Assembly (NCBI GenBank): GCA_963750965.1
Contig: CAVVSK010000008.1
Coordinates: 23,866 to 87,865, forward strand
Direction: 5' to 3'
DNA length: 64,000 nucleotides
DNA from: CANKHA01 sp963750965
GTDB lineage: Bacteria; Pseudomonadota; Alphaproteobacteria; Rhizobiales; Xanthobacteraceae
Part shown: positions 27,579 to 36,849 of the stretch, in pieces
Numbering within the stretch: position 1 is the first letter of the stretch
How the letters are laid out: every line of letters begins with the position of its first letter
Notes under the pieces: model-generated
Seen by the model: the letters and a program-made list of their open reading frames with translations, nothing else
What the model was told of the DNA's origin: nothing
Databases searched by the model: none
Made by a program: the position numbers and the translations under genes

Positions 27579-27743
27579 ATGTCTATGCTCATCAGCGCCC
27601 TTGTCACGTTCCTCGTCGTCATCCTTATCCTTTATCTCGTCAACATGCTGCCGGTGGACGGACGCGTTAAGCGCATCATACAAATCGTCGTCATCGTGGT
27701 CGGCGTGCTGTCGCTGTTGCGGCTTCTCGGCGTCTGGGTCTGA
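27579..27743 (+). CDS. Small two-helix membrane protein (Thivi_2564-like)
   Basis: 54 residues, too short for many gene finders. Two hydrophobic helices (LISALVTFLVVILILYLVN and IIQIVVIVVGVLSLLRLLGV) flank the linker MLPVDGRVKR. This matches the Thivi_2564 family of tiny inner-membrane proteins, whose function is unknown. The ribosome site is AAGGG at 27566-27570. Its stop overlaps the start of the next gene, and a candidate EcfG promoter lies upstream. Confidence 0.75.
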   Translation: MSMLISALVTFLVVILILYLVNMLPVDGRVKRIIQIVVIVVGVLSLLRLLGVWV

Positions 27744-27937
27744 TGCCGCCGCGGGACCCGCGCCAGCGCCCGATTGAAGATCCGCCCGACGGACCGATTC
27801 GCGACCCGAAAGAGCCTCCATCGAAGGATCCTGAAGATGTGCCGGTACGCGATCCGGAACCGCCGCCCGACGGCGAGCCGGTGCGCGAGCCGATCGATCC
27901 GCACCCGGCCGGAGATCAGCCGCCCAAGCCCGACTGA
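27743..27937 (+). CDS. Proline/aspartate-rich small protein
   Basis: 64 residues starting in TGATG overlap with the membrane protein gene. About a third of the residues are proline, arranged in loose repeats of Asp-Pro and Glu-Pro pairs (EDPPDGPIRDPKEPP). It is highly acidic and surely disordered. Similar short proteins follow small membrane proteins in Bradyrhizobium relatives. Coupled translation suggests the two work together; the role is unknown. Confidence 0.6.
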   Translation: MPPRDPRQRPIEDPPDGPIRDPKEPPSKDPEDVPVRDPEPPPDGEPVREPIDPHPAGDQPPKPD

Positions 27938-27941
27938 CACC

Positions 27942-30317
27942 TCACAGTTTGACGGCGCGCAGGCGCAATGCGTTGGCCACCACGCTGACGGATGACAATG
28001 CCATGGCAGCTGCGGCGATGATCGGCGAGAGCAGGAGCCCGAAAACCGGGTAGAGTAGACCGGCCGCGACGGGCACGCCGGCAGCGTTGTAGACGAAGGC
28101 GAAGAACAAATTCTGCCGGATGTTGCGCATCGTCGCCTGCGACAGCCGCCGCGCGCGCACGATACCGTTCAGGTCACCCTTGAGCAGGGTAATCCCCGCG
28201 CTTTCCATCGCCACCTCAGTACCGCTGCCCATGGCGATACCGACATCGGCAGCCGCAAGCGCGGGCGCATCGTTCACCCCGTCGCCAGCCATTGCGACCG
28301 CGCGGCCCTCAGCGCGCAATTTTTCCACCACGGCGCTTTTCTGCTCCGGCAGAACGTCAGCCTCGACCTCAGTAATGTTGAGCCTGCGCGCCACCGCCTG
28401 CGCGGTGGTGTTATTGTCACCGGTGAGCATGATCACGCGGATGCCTTGCGCGGCGAGCGCAGCCAGTGCTTCGGGCGTTGTTGGCTTCACCGGGTCTGCG
28501 ACGGCAATGATGCCAGCAATCTTGCCGTCGACAGCGAGAAAGATCGCCGTGGCGCCGTCGCGGCGCAAACTGTCTGCCTCGGCTTCCAGTGCGCCGGTGG
28601 CAACGCCTAGCTCGGCTAGAAATTTGGCATTGCCGAGCGCGACACGCCGCTTTTCCACCATGCCGAAAGCGCCTTTGCCAAGTGGCGAGCCGAAACCGCG
28701 CACGGCTGCAAGCGGAAGCCGCCTTTCTTCCGCCGCCTGAACAATCGCAGCCGCGAGCGGATGCTCGCTGGCACGCTCGACGCTGGCGGCCAGCCGCAGC
28801 ACTTCGGTTTCATCGAAACCGGAAGCCGCCACGACCCGTGTGACTTTTGGTTTTCCTTCGGTCAGCGTGCCGGTCTTATCGACAATCAGGGTGTCGATTT
28901 TCTCCATCCGCTCCAGCGCTTCGGCATTCTTGATCAAGATGCCGGCCTCCGCGCCGCGCCCGATGCCGACCATGATCGACATCGGGGTGGCGAGCCCGAG
29001 CGCGCAGGGGCAGGCGATGATCAGGACGCTGACGGCCGCCACGAGGCCGAAAGCGAAGCGCGGCTCCGGCCCGAACATCGCCCAGGCAATGAAAGCCAGC
29101 ACGGCAACGGCGATCACGGCAGGCACGAACCATCCCGCCACCTGGTCTGCCAGACGCTGGATCGGTGCACGGCTGCGCTGGGCCTGCGCTACCATCTGCA
29201 CAATGCGGGCGAGGAGTGTGTCGCGGCCAATTTTTTCCGCGCGCATGATAAAGCTGCCGCGCTGGTTCAAGGTGCCGGCAATGACCTTTCCGCCGGCAGC
29301 TATGCTCACCGGCATCGATTCACCGGTCACCATCGATTGGTCGATGGTGGAAGAACCCTCGACCACCTCTCCGTCGACCGGGATTTTTTCGCCCGGCGGC
29401 ACGCGCAGGAGATCGCCGATGGCGACGGCCTCGAGGGGGATCTCCTCGTCTGCGCCACTTTGCTTCACGCGACGGGCCATTTTCGGCGCAAGATCGAGCA
29501 GGGCGCGAATGGCGCCGGAGGTGTGCTCGCGCGCGCGTAATTCCAGCACCTGGCCGAGCAGCACCAGCACGGTGGTGACCGCGGCGGCCTCAAAATACAC
29601 CGCGACCGCGCCATCATGACCGCGGAAGGCGTCTGGAAACAGCTGCGGCGCCATCGTCGCGATAGCGCTGTAGAGATAGGCCACGCCCAATCCGAGCGCG
29701 ATCAGCGTGAACATGTTGAGATTGCGTGTGAGCAGCGACTGCCAGCCACGCATAAAGAACGGCCAGCCGGCCCACAGCACGACCGGGGTCGCCAGCGCGA
29801 ATTGAACCCAGTTCGATTGTGTTTGTGGAATCCAGCCGTGTGTGCCGGCCAGATGCGCCCCCATTTCGAGAACGACCAATGGCAGACTTAACGCCGTGCC
29901 GATCCAGAAGCGGCGGGTCATGTCCACCAGTTCTGGATTGGAGCCTGTCTCTGCGGTGACAAGCTCGGGCTCGAGCGCCATGCCGCAAATGGGACAGGAG
30001 CCCGGCCCGACTTGACGAATTTCCGGATGCATTGGGCAGGTATAGATCGTGCCCTCCGGCACCAACTCCGGCTCCTTTACTTCGCCGAGATAGCGCGCCG
30101 GATCGGCGACGAATTTCGAGCGGCAGCCGGCGGAGCAGAAGTAATAAGGATGACCCGCATGTTCCGCGCGGTGCGGTGTTTTGTGGGGATCGACGGTCAT
30201 GCCGCAGACCGGGTCGATCACGCTCCCCGCCTGTGGTTGTCCGTGACCGCCATGTCCGTGATCAGCGTGTCCGTGATTGTCGTGGCTCGTGAGAGCTTCT
30301 GGATGATGGGCTGCCAT
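27942..30317 (-). CDS. Heavy-metal (copper-type) P1B ATPase with YHS and HMBD metal-binding N-terminus
   Basis: 791 residues. The N-terminus is His-rich (HDNHGHADHGHGGHG), followed by a YHS domain (IDPVCGMTVDPHK) and a heavy-metal-binding segment (YTCPMHPEI then CPICGMALE), instead of the usual CxxC ferredoxin-like domain. The core is complete: TGES, the transport motif CPCALGLATP in helix 6, DKTGTLTEG with the phosphorylated Asp, SEHPLA and GDGVNDAP. CPC with these modules indicates export of copper or silver. No CueR-type regulator is adjacent. Confidence 0.95.
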   Translation of the reverse strand: MAAHHPEALTSHDNHGHADHGHGGHGQPQAGSVIDPVCGMTVDPHKTPHRAEHAGHPYYFCSAGCRSKFVADPARYLGEVKEPELVPEGTIYTCPMHPEIRQVGPGSCPICGMALEPELVTAETGSNPELVDMTRRFWIGTALSLPLVVLEMGAHLAGTHGWIPQTQSNWVQFALATPVVLWAGWPFFMRGWQSLLTRNLNMFTLIALGLGVAYLYSAIATMAPQLFPDAFRGHDGAVAVYFEAAAVTTVLVLLGQVLELRAREHTSGAIRALLDLAPKMARRVKQSGADEEIPLEAVAIGDLLRVPPGEKIPVDGEVVEGSSTIDQSMVTGESMPVSIAAGGKVIAGTLNQRGSFIMRAEKIGRDTLLARIVQMVAQAQRSRAPIQRLADQVAGWFVPAVIAVAVLAFIAWAMFGPEPRFAFGLVAAVSVLIIACPCALGLATPMSIMVGIGRGAEAGILIKNAEALERMEKIDTLIVDKTGTLTEGKPKVTRVVAASGFDETEVLRLAASVERASEHPLAAAIVQAAEERRLPLAAVRGFGSPLGKGAFGMVEKRRVALGNAKFLAELGVATGALEAEADSLRRDGATAIFLAVDGKIAGIIAVADPVKPTTPEALAALAAQGIRVIMLTGDNNTTAQAVARRLNITEVEADVLPEQKSAVVEKLRAEGRAVAMAGDGVNDAPALAAADVGIAMGSGTEVAMESAGITLLKGDLNGIVRARRLSQATMRNIRQNLFFAFVYNAAGVPVAAGLLYPVFGLLLSPIIAAAAMALSSVSVVANALRLRAVKL

Positions 30318-30323
30318 GGGCTG

Positions 30324-31520
30324 TTATCTGGGAGGCGGCGGCGTCATTCGCCAGCCATAGAGCCAGTCGTAGCGTTTGAGCAGGCCCGCTCCGCCCATCA
30401 TGCGCAGCGCGGCATTGCGCACCGCAGCTTCTACGCCGGAGGCGTGGTAACGCAAACCATTTCGCGACGCGGCCTTCTGCGCGCGCGTGGTGCGGTCATT
30501 GCGCAGCCATTCATAACGCCGCATGGCCCCGGCGGTGTCATCTGGCGTTGTGGCCAGGCAATCGGCCAGCACGGCGGCATCCTCGATCGCCATTGCGGCG
30601 CCCTGGGCAAGGAACGGTAGCATCGGATGCGCCGCATCTCCGATCATGGTAATCGGGCCATCGCCCCAGCGGCGCAGACGTGGTCGATCATAGAGCGTCC
30701 AGGTCGTCCAGCTTTGCGGTGCCGCGACGATATTACACGCGGGTGTCGCCCATTTGCGGAAGGTCGCCAAGATTTCGTCGCGCGGGCGGGTATTGTTCCA
30801 GCCCGGCTTCGGTGTGCCATCACGCAGGATGGCCACGATATTGATCGCGTTGCCCGTGCGGATCGGATAATGCACCAGATGCGCGTGGCGCCCCAGCCAG
30901 AGATTGATCGAAGCCTCGCGTGCTTCGTCGTCCACCACGTCCGCCGGAATTACTGCGCGCCAGGCCGTCCGTTGCCTGAAATGCGGCGGATCGCTAAAAC
31001 CGAACCGTTTGCGGATGGTGGACCACAGGCCATCGGCGCCGATCAGCCCGACGCAGCGTTCCTCGACTGTCTTGGCCTCGAAGCGGACCTGGGCGGTGAC
31101 GCCGTTGGCGTGCACCACATAGTCCTGCACCTCCCCGCCAAGCGTCAGTCTCACATCGGGAAGGGCGCGCACCGCATCCAGCAGCACGGCCTGCAGGTCG
31201 CCGCGATGGATCATCCAATAGGGCGCGCCATAGCGCTGCTGTGCGAAGGACCCGAGCGGCACCCGCACGATGTCGGTGCCCGTACTCGCCTTCCGGATGC
31301 GGATTTCTGCGGGTGAGACGACGTGCGGACGCAGGGCGTCCCCAAGGCCGAGCCCCAATAGCACATGCATCGCATTGGGCGACAGCTGGATGCCGGCACC
31401 GATCGGCTCAAGTTTTTGCGATTGCTCGAAGACGACAGCGCGGAAGCCCTTACGGGCAAGCGCCAGTGCCGCGGTCAGGCCGGCGATACCGCCGCCGGCA
31501 ATCAGGATAGTGCGCGACAC
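30324..31520 (-). CDS. FAD-dependent monooxygenase (salicylate hydroxylase-like)
   Basis: 398 residues from a GTG at 31520 with a GGGAG ribosome site; the frame runs further up but would overlap the zinc-finger gene. Group A flavin monooxygenase motifs are complete: ILIAGGGIAGLTAALALARK (FAD), GLIGADGLWSTIRKRF (DG motif) and TMIGDAAHPMLPFLAQGA (GD motif). Such enzymes hydroxylate aromatic acids with NAD(P)H. No aromatic pathway genes are nearby; the substrate is unknown. Confidence 0.9.
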   Translation of the reverse strand: MSRTILIAGGGIAGLTAALALARKGFRAVVFEQSQKLEPIGAGIQLSPNAMHVLLGLGLGDALRPHVVSPAEIRIRKASTGTDIVRVPLGSFAQQRYGAPYWMIHRGDLQAVLLDAVRALPDVRLTLGGEVQDYVVHANGVTAQVRFEAKTVEERCVGLIGADGLWSTIRKRFGFSDPPHFRQRTAWRAVIPADVVDDEAREASINLWLGRHAHLVHYPIRTGNAINIVAILRDGTPKPGWNNTRPRDEILATFRKWATPACNIVAAPQSWTTWTLYDRPRLRRWGDGPITMIGDAAHPMLPFLAQGAAMAIEDAAVLADCLATTPDDTAGAMRRYEWLRNDRTTRAQKAASRNGLRYHASGVEAAVRNAALRMMGGAGLLKRYDWLYGWRMTPPPPR

Positions 31521-31545
31521 CGGTGGTCTCCCGTCGCGGCGAATA

Positions 31546-31794
31546 TCAGGCCGTCGTCGTCTCCCGCCAGGCGCATTCTTCGGGCCGCGCCGCATGCGGA
31601 TCGAGCGCGGGGTCGAACCGATAAAGCGTTGAGCAATAGGAACAGACGATTTCGGATTCATCTCCCAGGTCGAGGAAGATGTGCGGATGGTCGAACGGCG
31701 GCAGCGCGCCAATGCACATGAATTCACGCGCGCCGATCTCGATTACGGCGGCGCCGGGCTGGTTATGGAAATGAGGAACGATTCTTTCCGCCAT
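31546..31794 (-). CDS. Zinc-finger (CHCC/NDUFS6-like) protein
   Basis: 82 residues with the zf-CHCC pattern: Cys27, His36 or His38, Cys51 and Cys54 (EIVCSYCSTLYRFD). Proteins of this family in alphaproteobacteria are relatives of the mitochondrial complex I subunit NDUFS6. It lies 25 bp upstream of the monooxygenase gene and is probably co-transcribed, although the two have no clear functional link. Confidence 0.9.
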   Translation of the reverse strand: MAERIVPHFHNQPGAAVIEIGAREFMCIGALPPFDHPHIFLDLGDESEIVCSYCSTLYRFDPALDPHAARPEECAWRETTTA

Positions 31795-31862
31795 GATACG
31801 GCCTGTTGTCTGCGCTTATTGCGATTGCGCCGCACCATAACGAGCCGACGGGACGATTCCTA

Positions 31863-31971
31863 GTGCGTGTCCGGCGAAGTGGAACTGGTTTACCCGATAA
31901 GACCGTGCAACAGGTCTTAAGTCGGCGCGATCGGCATGCCAAACGGTAACCACTTTTTGCTGATGGTGCAC
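31863..31971 (+). repeat. Degenerate CGCATGATC-type palindromic repeat
   Basis: About 109 bp with the same plan as the elements at 36701 and 36850: outer arms (GTGCGTGTCCGGCGAAGTGG against CCACTTTTTGCTGATGGTGCAC) and an internal arm at 31891. It fills much of the 260-bp gap 31795-32054, where I see no gene. Confidence 0.6.
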
Positions 31972-32069
31972 GGTTAGGCACCATGCGATGAAGGCTGCCG
32001 GCCAATTTTCGGAACTGCTTCGAATCCTGAGCGTTTCCGAGTGATAAATGAACGGTGCCAAGCCAGTTA

Positions 32070-33230
32070 ATGATCAAACGCCCTAACGATCCGATCGCCC
32101 GGGTCTTGCCTGCTGGCGCGCTTGGCCCGCGGCGATGGCCAGTTGTAGTCACCTTGTTGACAGCCATCGCCTACGGCTTGGCGGCACTTATTATGGTGCC
32201 GCGCGGTATCGAGGCGGAATTGATCCTTGCGATCGAAAACGATCCTCCGAAGATCGTCGACTATGGGCTCGATCAAGCCGTCAATGCCAATGTAATCCAG
32301 CGCGAGATCGAATCCGCGCTCGCGGTCAACGATGCGGACCTTGCCAAAAGCTTTGTCGACCTCGCGCAGGATCGCGGCATTGTTGTGGATCCGCCGCTCG
32401 TGGAGAAAGTCAGCGCGGCGGTGGCGGAGGCCAATTCCACCACTCATATGGCGGAAACCTTTGCGCACGGTTTTGTCACCGGCGAGCCGGATGATGTGGT
32501 GGGATTGGCCGGCACTACACTCGGCGATTTTTTCGTTTTCGGCGACGTACGCGATGCGGTGCGCGAAGGGTCGCGATTGGCAAGTGGTGAGAATGCCGAT
32601 GAGTTGGTGCTCGGCCTAGCCTGTATCGGGTTAGCGATTACCGCCGGCACCTATGCAAGCTTTGGCGCAGGGACGCCGGCCCGCATCGGTGTGTCTGTGG
32701 CGAAAGCTGCCCGCAAAGCGGGTCGTATGAGCGCTGGCATCACCGATTGGATTGGGCGCTCGCTGCGCGAGGTAATCGATTGGTCCATGCTTAAGCGCGC
32801 CATCGCCGGAGCGAGCCTCACCGAGCCGGCGTTGGCGGTGCGTGCGGCGCGCGAAGCGGTGAAGGTGGACAAGGCAGGCGGGCTGATGCAGCTCGTGCGC
32901 AATGTCGGGCGCGTGCAAGACAAGGCCGGAACCCAGGCCGCGCTCGATGGATTGAAGATCGCGGAGAATCCGCGTGAAATGGTGCGGGTGGCGCAACTCG
33001 CCGAGAAGCAGGGCAGCAAGACGCGGGCGATATTAAAGTTACTGGGTCGCGGCGCCATCGCGTTGAGCCTTACCACGCTGAATTTGTCCCTTTGGATCCT
33101 TGGCGCGATAGTCACCCTGTTGGGGTTCGTCGTATCCTGCAAGGGCGCGGTCGAGCGAATGACCTGGCGCCGTTTGCAAAAACACAAGCTGCTCGCGCTG
33201 CAACGAGACGAACCCATCGTTGCAGCTTAG
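32070..33230 (+). CDS. Conserved membrane protein, unknown
   Basis: 386 residues from ATG 32070 (GTG at 32055 is possible). One helix near the N-terminus (WPVVVTLLTAIAYGLAALIM), a helical soluble region, a short hydrophobic segment near residue 190 (GLACIGLAITAGTYASFGAG) and a C-terminal helix (LNLSLWILGAIVTLLGFVVS). The middle contains repeated Ala-rich helices, such as VRAAREAVKVDKAGGLMQLV. No named domain recognised. It stands alone; the start has no strong ribosome site. Confidence 0.75.
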   Translation: MIKRPNDPIARVLPAGALGPRRWPVVVTLLTAIAYGLAALIMVPRGIEAELILAIENDPPKIVDYGLDQAVNANVIQREIESALAVNDADLAKSFVDLAQDRGIVVDPPLVEKVSAAVAEANSTTHMAETFAHGFVTGEPDDVVGLAGTTLGDFFVFGDVRDAVREGSRLASGENADELVLGLACIGLAITAGTYASFGAGTPARIGVSVAKAARKAGRMSAGITDWIGRSLREVIDWSMLKRAIAGASLTEPALAVRAAREAVKVDKAGGLMQLVRNVGRVQDKAGTQAALDGLKIAENPREMVRVAQLAEKQGSKTRAILKLLGRGAIALSLTTLNLSLWILGAIVTLLGFVVSCKGAVERMTWRRLQKHKLLALQRDEPIVAA

Positions 33231-33267
33231 AGGCAGTTTCTGATTTCTCGTCCGGGGACTCCCTTGC

Positions 33268-34021
33268 ATGCCAAGTTTTCACAACGGCGCGATCGAGATC
33301 GCTTTTCTCGATGAGGGCGAGGGTGAGCCGATCCTGCTGGTGCATGGATTTGGTTCCAGCAAGGAGGTGAATTGGGTGCATCCGGGCTGGACCGCGACGC
33401 TGACGCGCGCGGGCCGGCGCGTGATCGCGCTTGATGACCGCGGCCATGGCGAGTCCAGCAAACTCTATGAACCCGCGGATTATCACACCAGCCTGATGGC
33501 GGACGACGTGCGCGCGCTGCTCGATCATCTGCAGATCGAGCGGGCGGACGTGATGGGCTATTCTATGGGTTCGCGGATCAGCGCGTTCCTGGCGGTAAGG
33601 CATCCGGCCCGGGTGCGCTCTCTGATACTGGGCGGGCTTGGCATCAAGCTGGTGGAAGGCGTGGGTCTGCCGGACTCCATCGCCGAGGCGCTGGAAGCGC
33701 CATCGCTCGAGCACGTAAGCGATCCGGTCGGCCGCATGTTCCGCGCCTTTGCCGACCAGACCGGCTCGGACCGCCGGGCGCTGGCTGCCTGCATCCGTGG
33801 CTCACGGCAGCTTTTGAGCCGGGAGGAGGTGGCCACCATTCAGGTTCCTGCCCTGGTCGTCGTGGGCGGCAAGGATCCCATCGCCGGAGCGCCGCAGGCC
33901 GCTGGCGAGCCTGCTGCCAAAAGGCGAGGCGCTGGAAATTCCCAATCGGGATCACATGCTTGCGGTAGGGGACAAGGTGTTCAAGGCTGCCGCGATCGAC
34001 TTTCTTAACGCGCGTCCCTGA
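33268..34021 (+). CDS. Alpha/beta hydrolase, frameshifted near the C-terminus
   Basis: The fold is clear: oxyanion motif LLVHGFGSS, nucleophile Ser in MGYSMGSR and acid Asp in VVVGGKDPIAG. At about 33885-33905 the frame breaks. The neighbouring frame supplies SLLPKGEALEIPNRDHMLAV with the catalytic His and then FKAAAIDFLNARP, ending at 34021. Joined, the product is about 250 residues. A single-base indel in an otherwise complete triad suggests a sequence error. The substrate is unknown. Confidence 0.85.
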
Positions 34022-34096
34022 TCCTCCCTTGCCGGAAGTCGGCGCGACTCCCGATCTGTGCTAAAGCCGGCCCGGAAATTTGGCGTGGAGGGACGA

Positions 34097-34916
34097 ATGG
34101 CCCAGCAGCTCAAGCCGACCGTGGTCGAGAAAGTCGATCCGGTCTGGGCGCGTATTCGCCGCGAGGCTGAGGAAGTGGTCCGGCGTGAGCCCGAACTGGC
34201 GACCTTTATCTATCTGACGCTGTTGCATCACGACACGCTGGAAGCCGCCATCGTACACCGGCTCTCGGAGCGCCTGGCGCATGCCGACGTCTCGGGCGAC
34301 GTGATCCGCCAGGCTTATGGCGAGGCGATTGGGGAAGATCCCACCATCGGCGATGCCTTCCGCGCCGACATCGCCGCAGTGATGGATCGCGATCCCGCCA
34401 CGCACCGGCCGCTAGACGCCCGTGCTCTATTACAAAGGCTTTCATGCCATCCAGACGCATCGTCTAGCGCATTGGCTTTGGAACAAAGGCCGCAAGGATT
34501 TCGCGCTCTATCTTCAAAGCCGTTCGTCGTCGGTGTTCCAGGTCGATATCCATCCGGCCGCCCGTATCGGGCGCGGCATTTTCCTCGACCACGCCACCGG
34601 CGTGGTGGTCGGCGAAACCGCCGTTATCGAGGATGACGTCTCCATGCTGCATGGCGTTACGCTCGGGGGTACCGGCAAGGAACACGAGGACCGGCATCCG
34701 AAAATCCGGCGCGGGGTGATGATCGGAGCCGGCGCCAAAATCCTCGGCAATATTGAAGTGGGCCATTGTGCGCGCGTTGCCGCCGGCTCCGTGGTGGTTA
34801 AGTCCGTGCCGAATAATGTCACTGTCGCCGGCGTTCCCGCCAAGGTGGTCGGCACCGCCGGCTGCGCCGAGCCCTCGCGCTTCATGGACCAGATGCTATA
34901 CGACCCGGGAATTTGA
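34097..34916 (+). CDS. cysE: Serine O-acetyltransferase, one frameshift
   Basis: The N-terminal helical domain starts at ATG 34097 (ribosome site GGAGGGA) and reads to RDPATHRPL. The frame then breaks at about 34410-34422, and the next frame continues LYYKGFHAIQTHRLAHWLW into the left-handed beta-helix acetyltransferase: HATGVVVGETAVIEDDVSML then GVTLGGTGKEHEDRHPKI. Joined, it has about 273 residues, normal for CysE. It makes O-acetylserine for cysteine synthesis. The break is probably a sequence error. Confidence 0.92.
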
Positions 34917-34992
34917 CCCCGGCGCTAGGAAGGTGCATGTGCGCTCTAAATGCGGGGCGCCAGGCGCGCGCAATCGAACCGGAGCAGCAGAC

Positions 34993-35418
34993 GTGGACGT
35001 CAAAGAAACCCAGCAGGTTGAATCTTATCTAAAGCGCTTGTTCGGCAATGTGCGCATCCGCATAGCGCCGCAAAAGGGCGACACCGCGAAAGTTTATTTG
35101 GGCGAGGAGCCCATCGGCGATCTCACCGCCGACGACGATGACGATGAGCGGTCGTACAATCTGCGCATGGAAATTCCGATCGGGGAGTCGGAAGGCGGCA
35201 CGCAGGACGCCAAGCGTCTGGACGTTTATTTGAAGCGTAAGTTCGACAACGAGAAGCTGCGTGTGGCGGCGCGCCCGCGCAAGCAGGATTCCGTCGAGGC
35301 CTATCTCGGCGAGGAATTCATCGGCGTCTTGTTCCTTGACGACCAGAGAGGCGGTCGCTCTTATATTTTCGAGATGCCGATCCTAGGCATTGATCTCGAG
35401 CCCAACAGCGCGGCCTAA
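34993..35418 (+). CDS. Doubled DUF3126 protein
   Basis: 141 residues from GTG 34993 with GGAG 8 bp before it. Two copies of the same domain: first VESYLKRLFGNVRIRIAPQK ... VYLGEEPIGDL, then LDVYLKRKFDNEKLRVAARP ... AYLGEEFIGVLFLDD. DUF3126 proteins are usually a single domain of about 70 residues, often beside cysE in alphaproteobacteria, as here. Copy 2 is closer to the family norm; copy 1 has an acidic insertion (five consecutive Asp). Function unknown. Confidence 0.82.
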   Translation: MDVKETQQVESYLKRLFGNVRIRIAPQKGDTAKVYLGEEPIGDLTADDDDDERSYNLRMEIPIGESEGGTQDAKRLDVYLKRKFDNEKLRVAARPRKQDSVEAYLGEEFIGVLFLDDQRGGRSYIFEMPILGIDLEPNSAA

Positions 35419-35444
35419 CTCCCCGAGTTTTCACCGGCTTGATT

Positions 35445-36182
35445 TTAGTGCGTGTGCGACTGTAGCCGGGAGATCAAGCGATCGATCCCGTCGGCCACGC
35501 TGGCCCAGTTGGATAGCCAGGCGCGCGGAAAGCGCACGGTGATATTGGCGCCCCCGATGCTTCGCTCGTGCAGGCAGGTGCCGGGCGTCGGCCCCAATCC
35601 GTCGCGCGTACAGCGCAGAATGAAGCGCTCCGGCATGTCAGGCGTGTAGAACAAGTCCTCGTTCTGATAGGGCGTATCTTTCCTGAAGGCGAGCATGATC
35701 AGCCCGCTGGGCGCCGACAGCGTTTCAGGCGCGAGATAGCGCCGGTAGATCGTCTGCATCCGCTGCAGCGGCGAGGGGCTGCCGTCGCCAGCCGCGATGG
35801 CAAGGAAAATGCGCTCGAACGGATGGGCGGCCTCGGCACCGGCGGAAGCGCCCTGCGGTCCCGCTTCCGCGGCGTTCGCGGGCGGCGCAAGCGACGGCCA
35901 TACGAAGACGAGATCGATCCGCTCCTGCGTGCCCGGCTTGCGCTGCACCGGACGCCGGATCGCCGCCGGCGGCACGTTAAAGGCCGTGCCGCCCACGATG
36001 ATCGGTAGCGAAGGCGTATTGGGCGCGACGGCTGGCCCCGGCCAGCGCGGCCACAGCACATAGCCCACGTAGCCCACTGCGATCGAACTGACGCCGAGGA
36101 AGATCAGCGAGGGCAGGAGGAGCAGGCTACGCGTGGATTCACGCGCGCGACGCGGGGACCGTCCGCCTATCGCGTAGCTCAT
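35445..36182 (-). CDS. Conserved membrane-anchored protein, unknown
   Basis: 245 residues from ATG 36182. A short basic N-terminus, one membrane helix (SLLLLPSLIFLGVSSIAVGY) and a periplasmic region of about 190 residues with a pair of cysteines (ILRCTRDGLGPTPGTCLHER). The cysteine-bearing segment resembles uncharacterised proteins of Bradyrhizobium relatives. No domain assigned. It is convergent with the DUF3126 gene. Confidence 0.7.
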   Translation of the reverse strand: MSYAIGGRSPRRARESTRSLLLLPSLIFLGVSSIAVGYVGYVLWPRWPGPAVAPNTPSLPIIVGGTAFNVPPAAIRRPVQRKPGTQERIDLVFVWPSLAPPANAAEAGPQGASAGAEAAHPFERIFLAIAAGDGSPSPLQRMQTIYRRYLAPETLSAPSGLIMLAFRKDTPYQNEDLFYTPDMPERFILRCTRDGLGPTPGTCLHERSIGGANITVRFPRAWLSNWASVADGIDRLISRLQSHTH

Positions 36183-36364
36183 GGTCGCGTCCTTTGCATG
36201 GGAAAACAACAAACGAATCAAAGGCGATTATGGCACGGCCGCGCGCCACTAAAGAACGGAGCCCACGCGCCTTAGGCGCCATTAACCTTTTCTTAACTAT
36301 GCGCTGGCCTGGGAGCGGCCAAGCGGCGAAAATCCAGTCGTTCTCCGTGGTGCTGAGGGTTTTC

Positions 36365-36697
36365 GTGTCCCCCGAACAGATCGAGTCGTTTCTTGCCCTG
36401 GCGTTTGGATTTGCCTTCTCGGGCCTGATTGCGACGGGCTATCAGTACCTCACAGAGCGTCCCGCGAGCTTTCGCCTGTTGAAGAACGGGCCGGCTCCTT
36501 CCGCCTTCGCCGCAGTGCCCTTTCTGGTTTTTGCCGCGCCCTTCATCATCATGCGCAACACGCTGCGCGCACGCCGGATGCTCGGCCGCCGTTTGGAGTT
36601 CGTCATGCTCGCGACGGTCCTCGCGGGATTCTGGAGCATGATGTCGGGAACGGTGGTGATCATGACCCTGCATGCACTGGGCTTGTTCGGCGCCTGA
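36365..36697 (+). CDS. Small membrane protein, DUF6949-like
   Basis: 110 residues from GTG 36365, chosen for the GAGG site 6 bp upstream; an earlier in-frame ATG would add an unlikely basic extension. Three hydrophobic helices: SFLALAFGFAFSGLIATGYQ, FAAVPFLVFAAPFIIMRNTL and VMLATVLAGFWSMMSGTVVI. The pattern resembles DUF6949, but I am only moderately sure. Function unknown. It is followed at once by two palindromic repeats. Confidence 0.65.
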   Translation: MSPEQIESFLALAFGFAFSGLIATGYQYLTERPASFRLLKNGPAPSAFAAVPFLVFAAPFIIMRNTLRARRMLGRRLEFVMLATVLAGFWSMMSGTVVIMTLHALGLFGA

Positions 36698-36700
36698 CCA

Positions 36701-36810
36701 CGCATGATCCGGCGAAGTGGACGCCGGTTCGCCGAGAAGGTCATGCGCCACCTTATAATTAGGCGCGCGACCGGACGCAGAACCGGTGCCCACTTTTGCT
36801 GATCGCGCGC
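36701..36810 (+). repeat. CGCATGATC-type palindromic repeat, copy A
   Basis: The outer arms, CGCATGATCCGGCGAAGTGG and the reverse complement of CCACTTTTGCTGATCGCGCG, pair imperfectly over about 29 bp. The inner arm GGTCATGCG (36739-36747) can pair with the first nine bases. Elements of this type are scattered between genes in Bradyrhizobium-like genomes. Confidence 0.8.
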
Positions 36811-36849
36811 CGTCTCGCCAAACGTTCCGCAACATGGCAGGTTGTTCCG

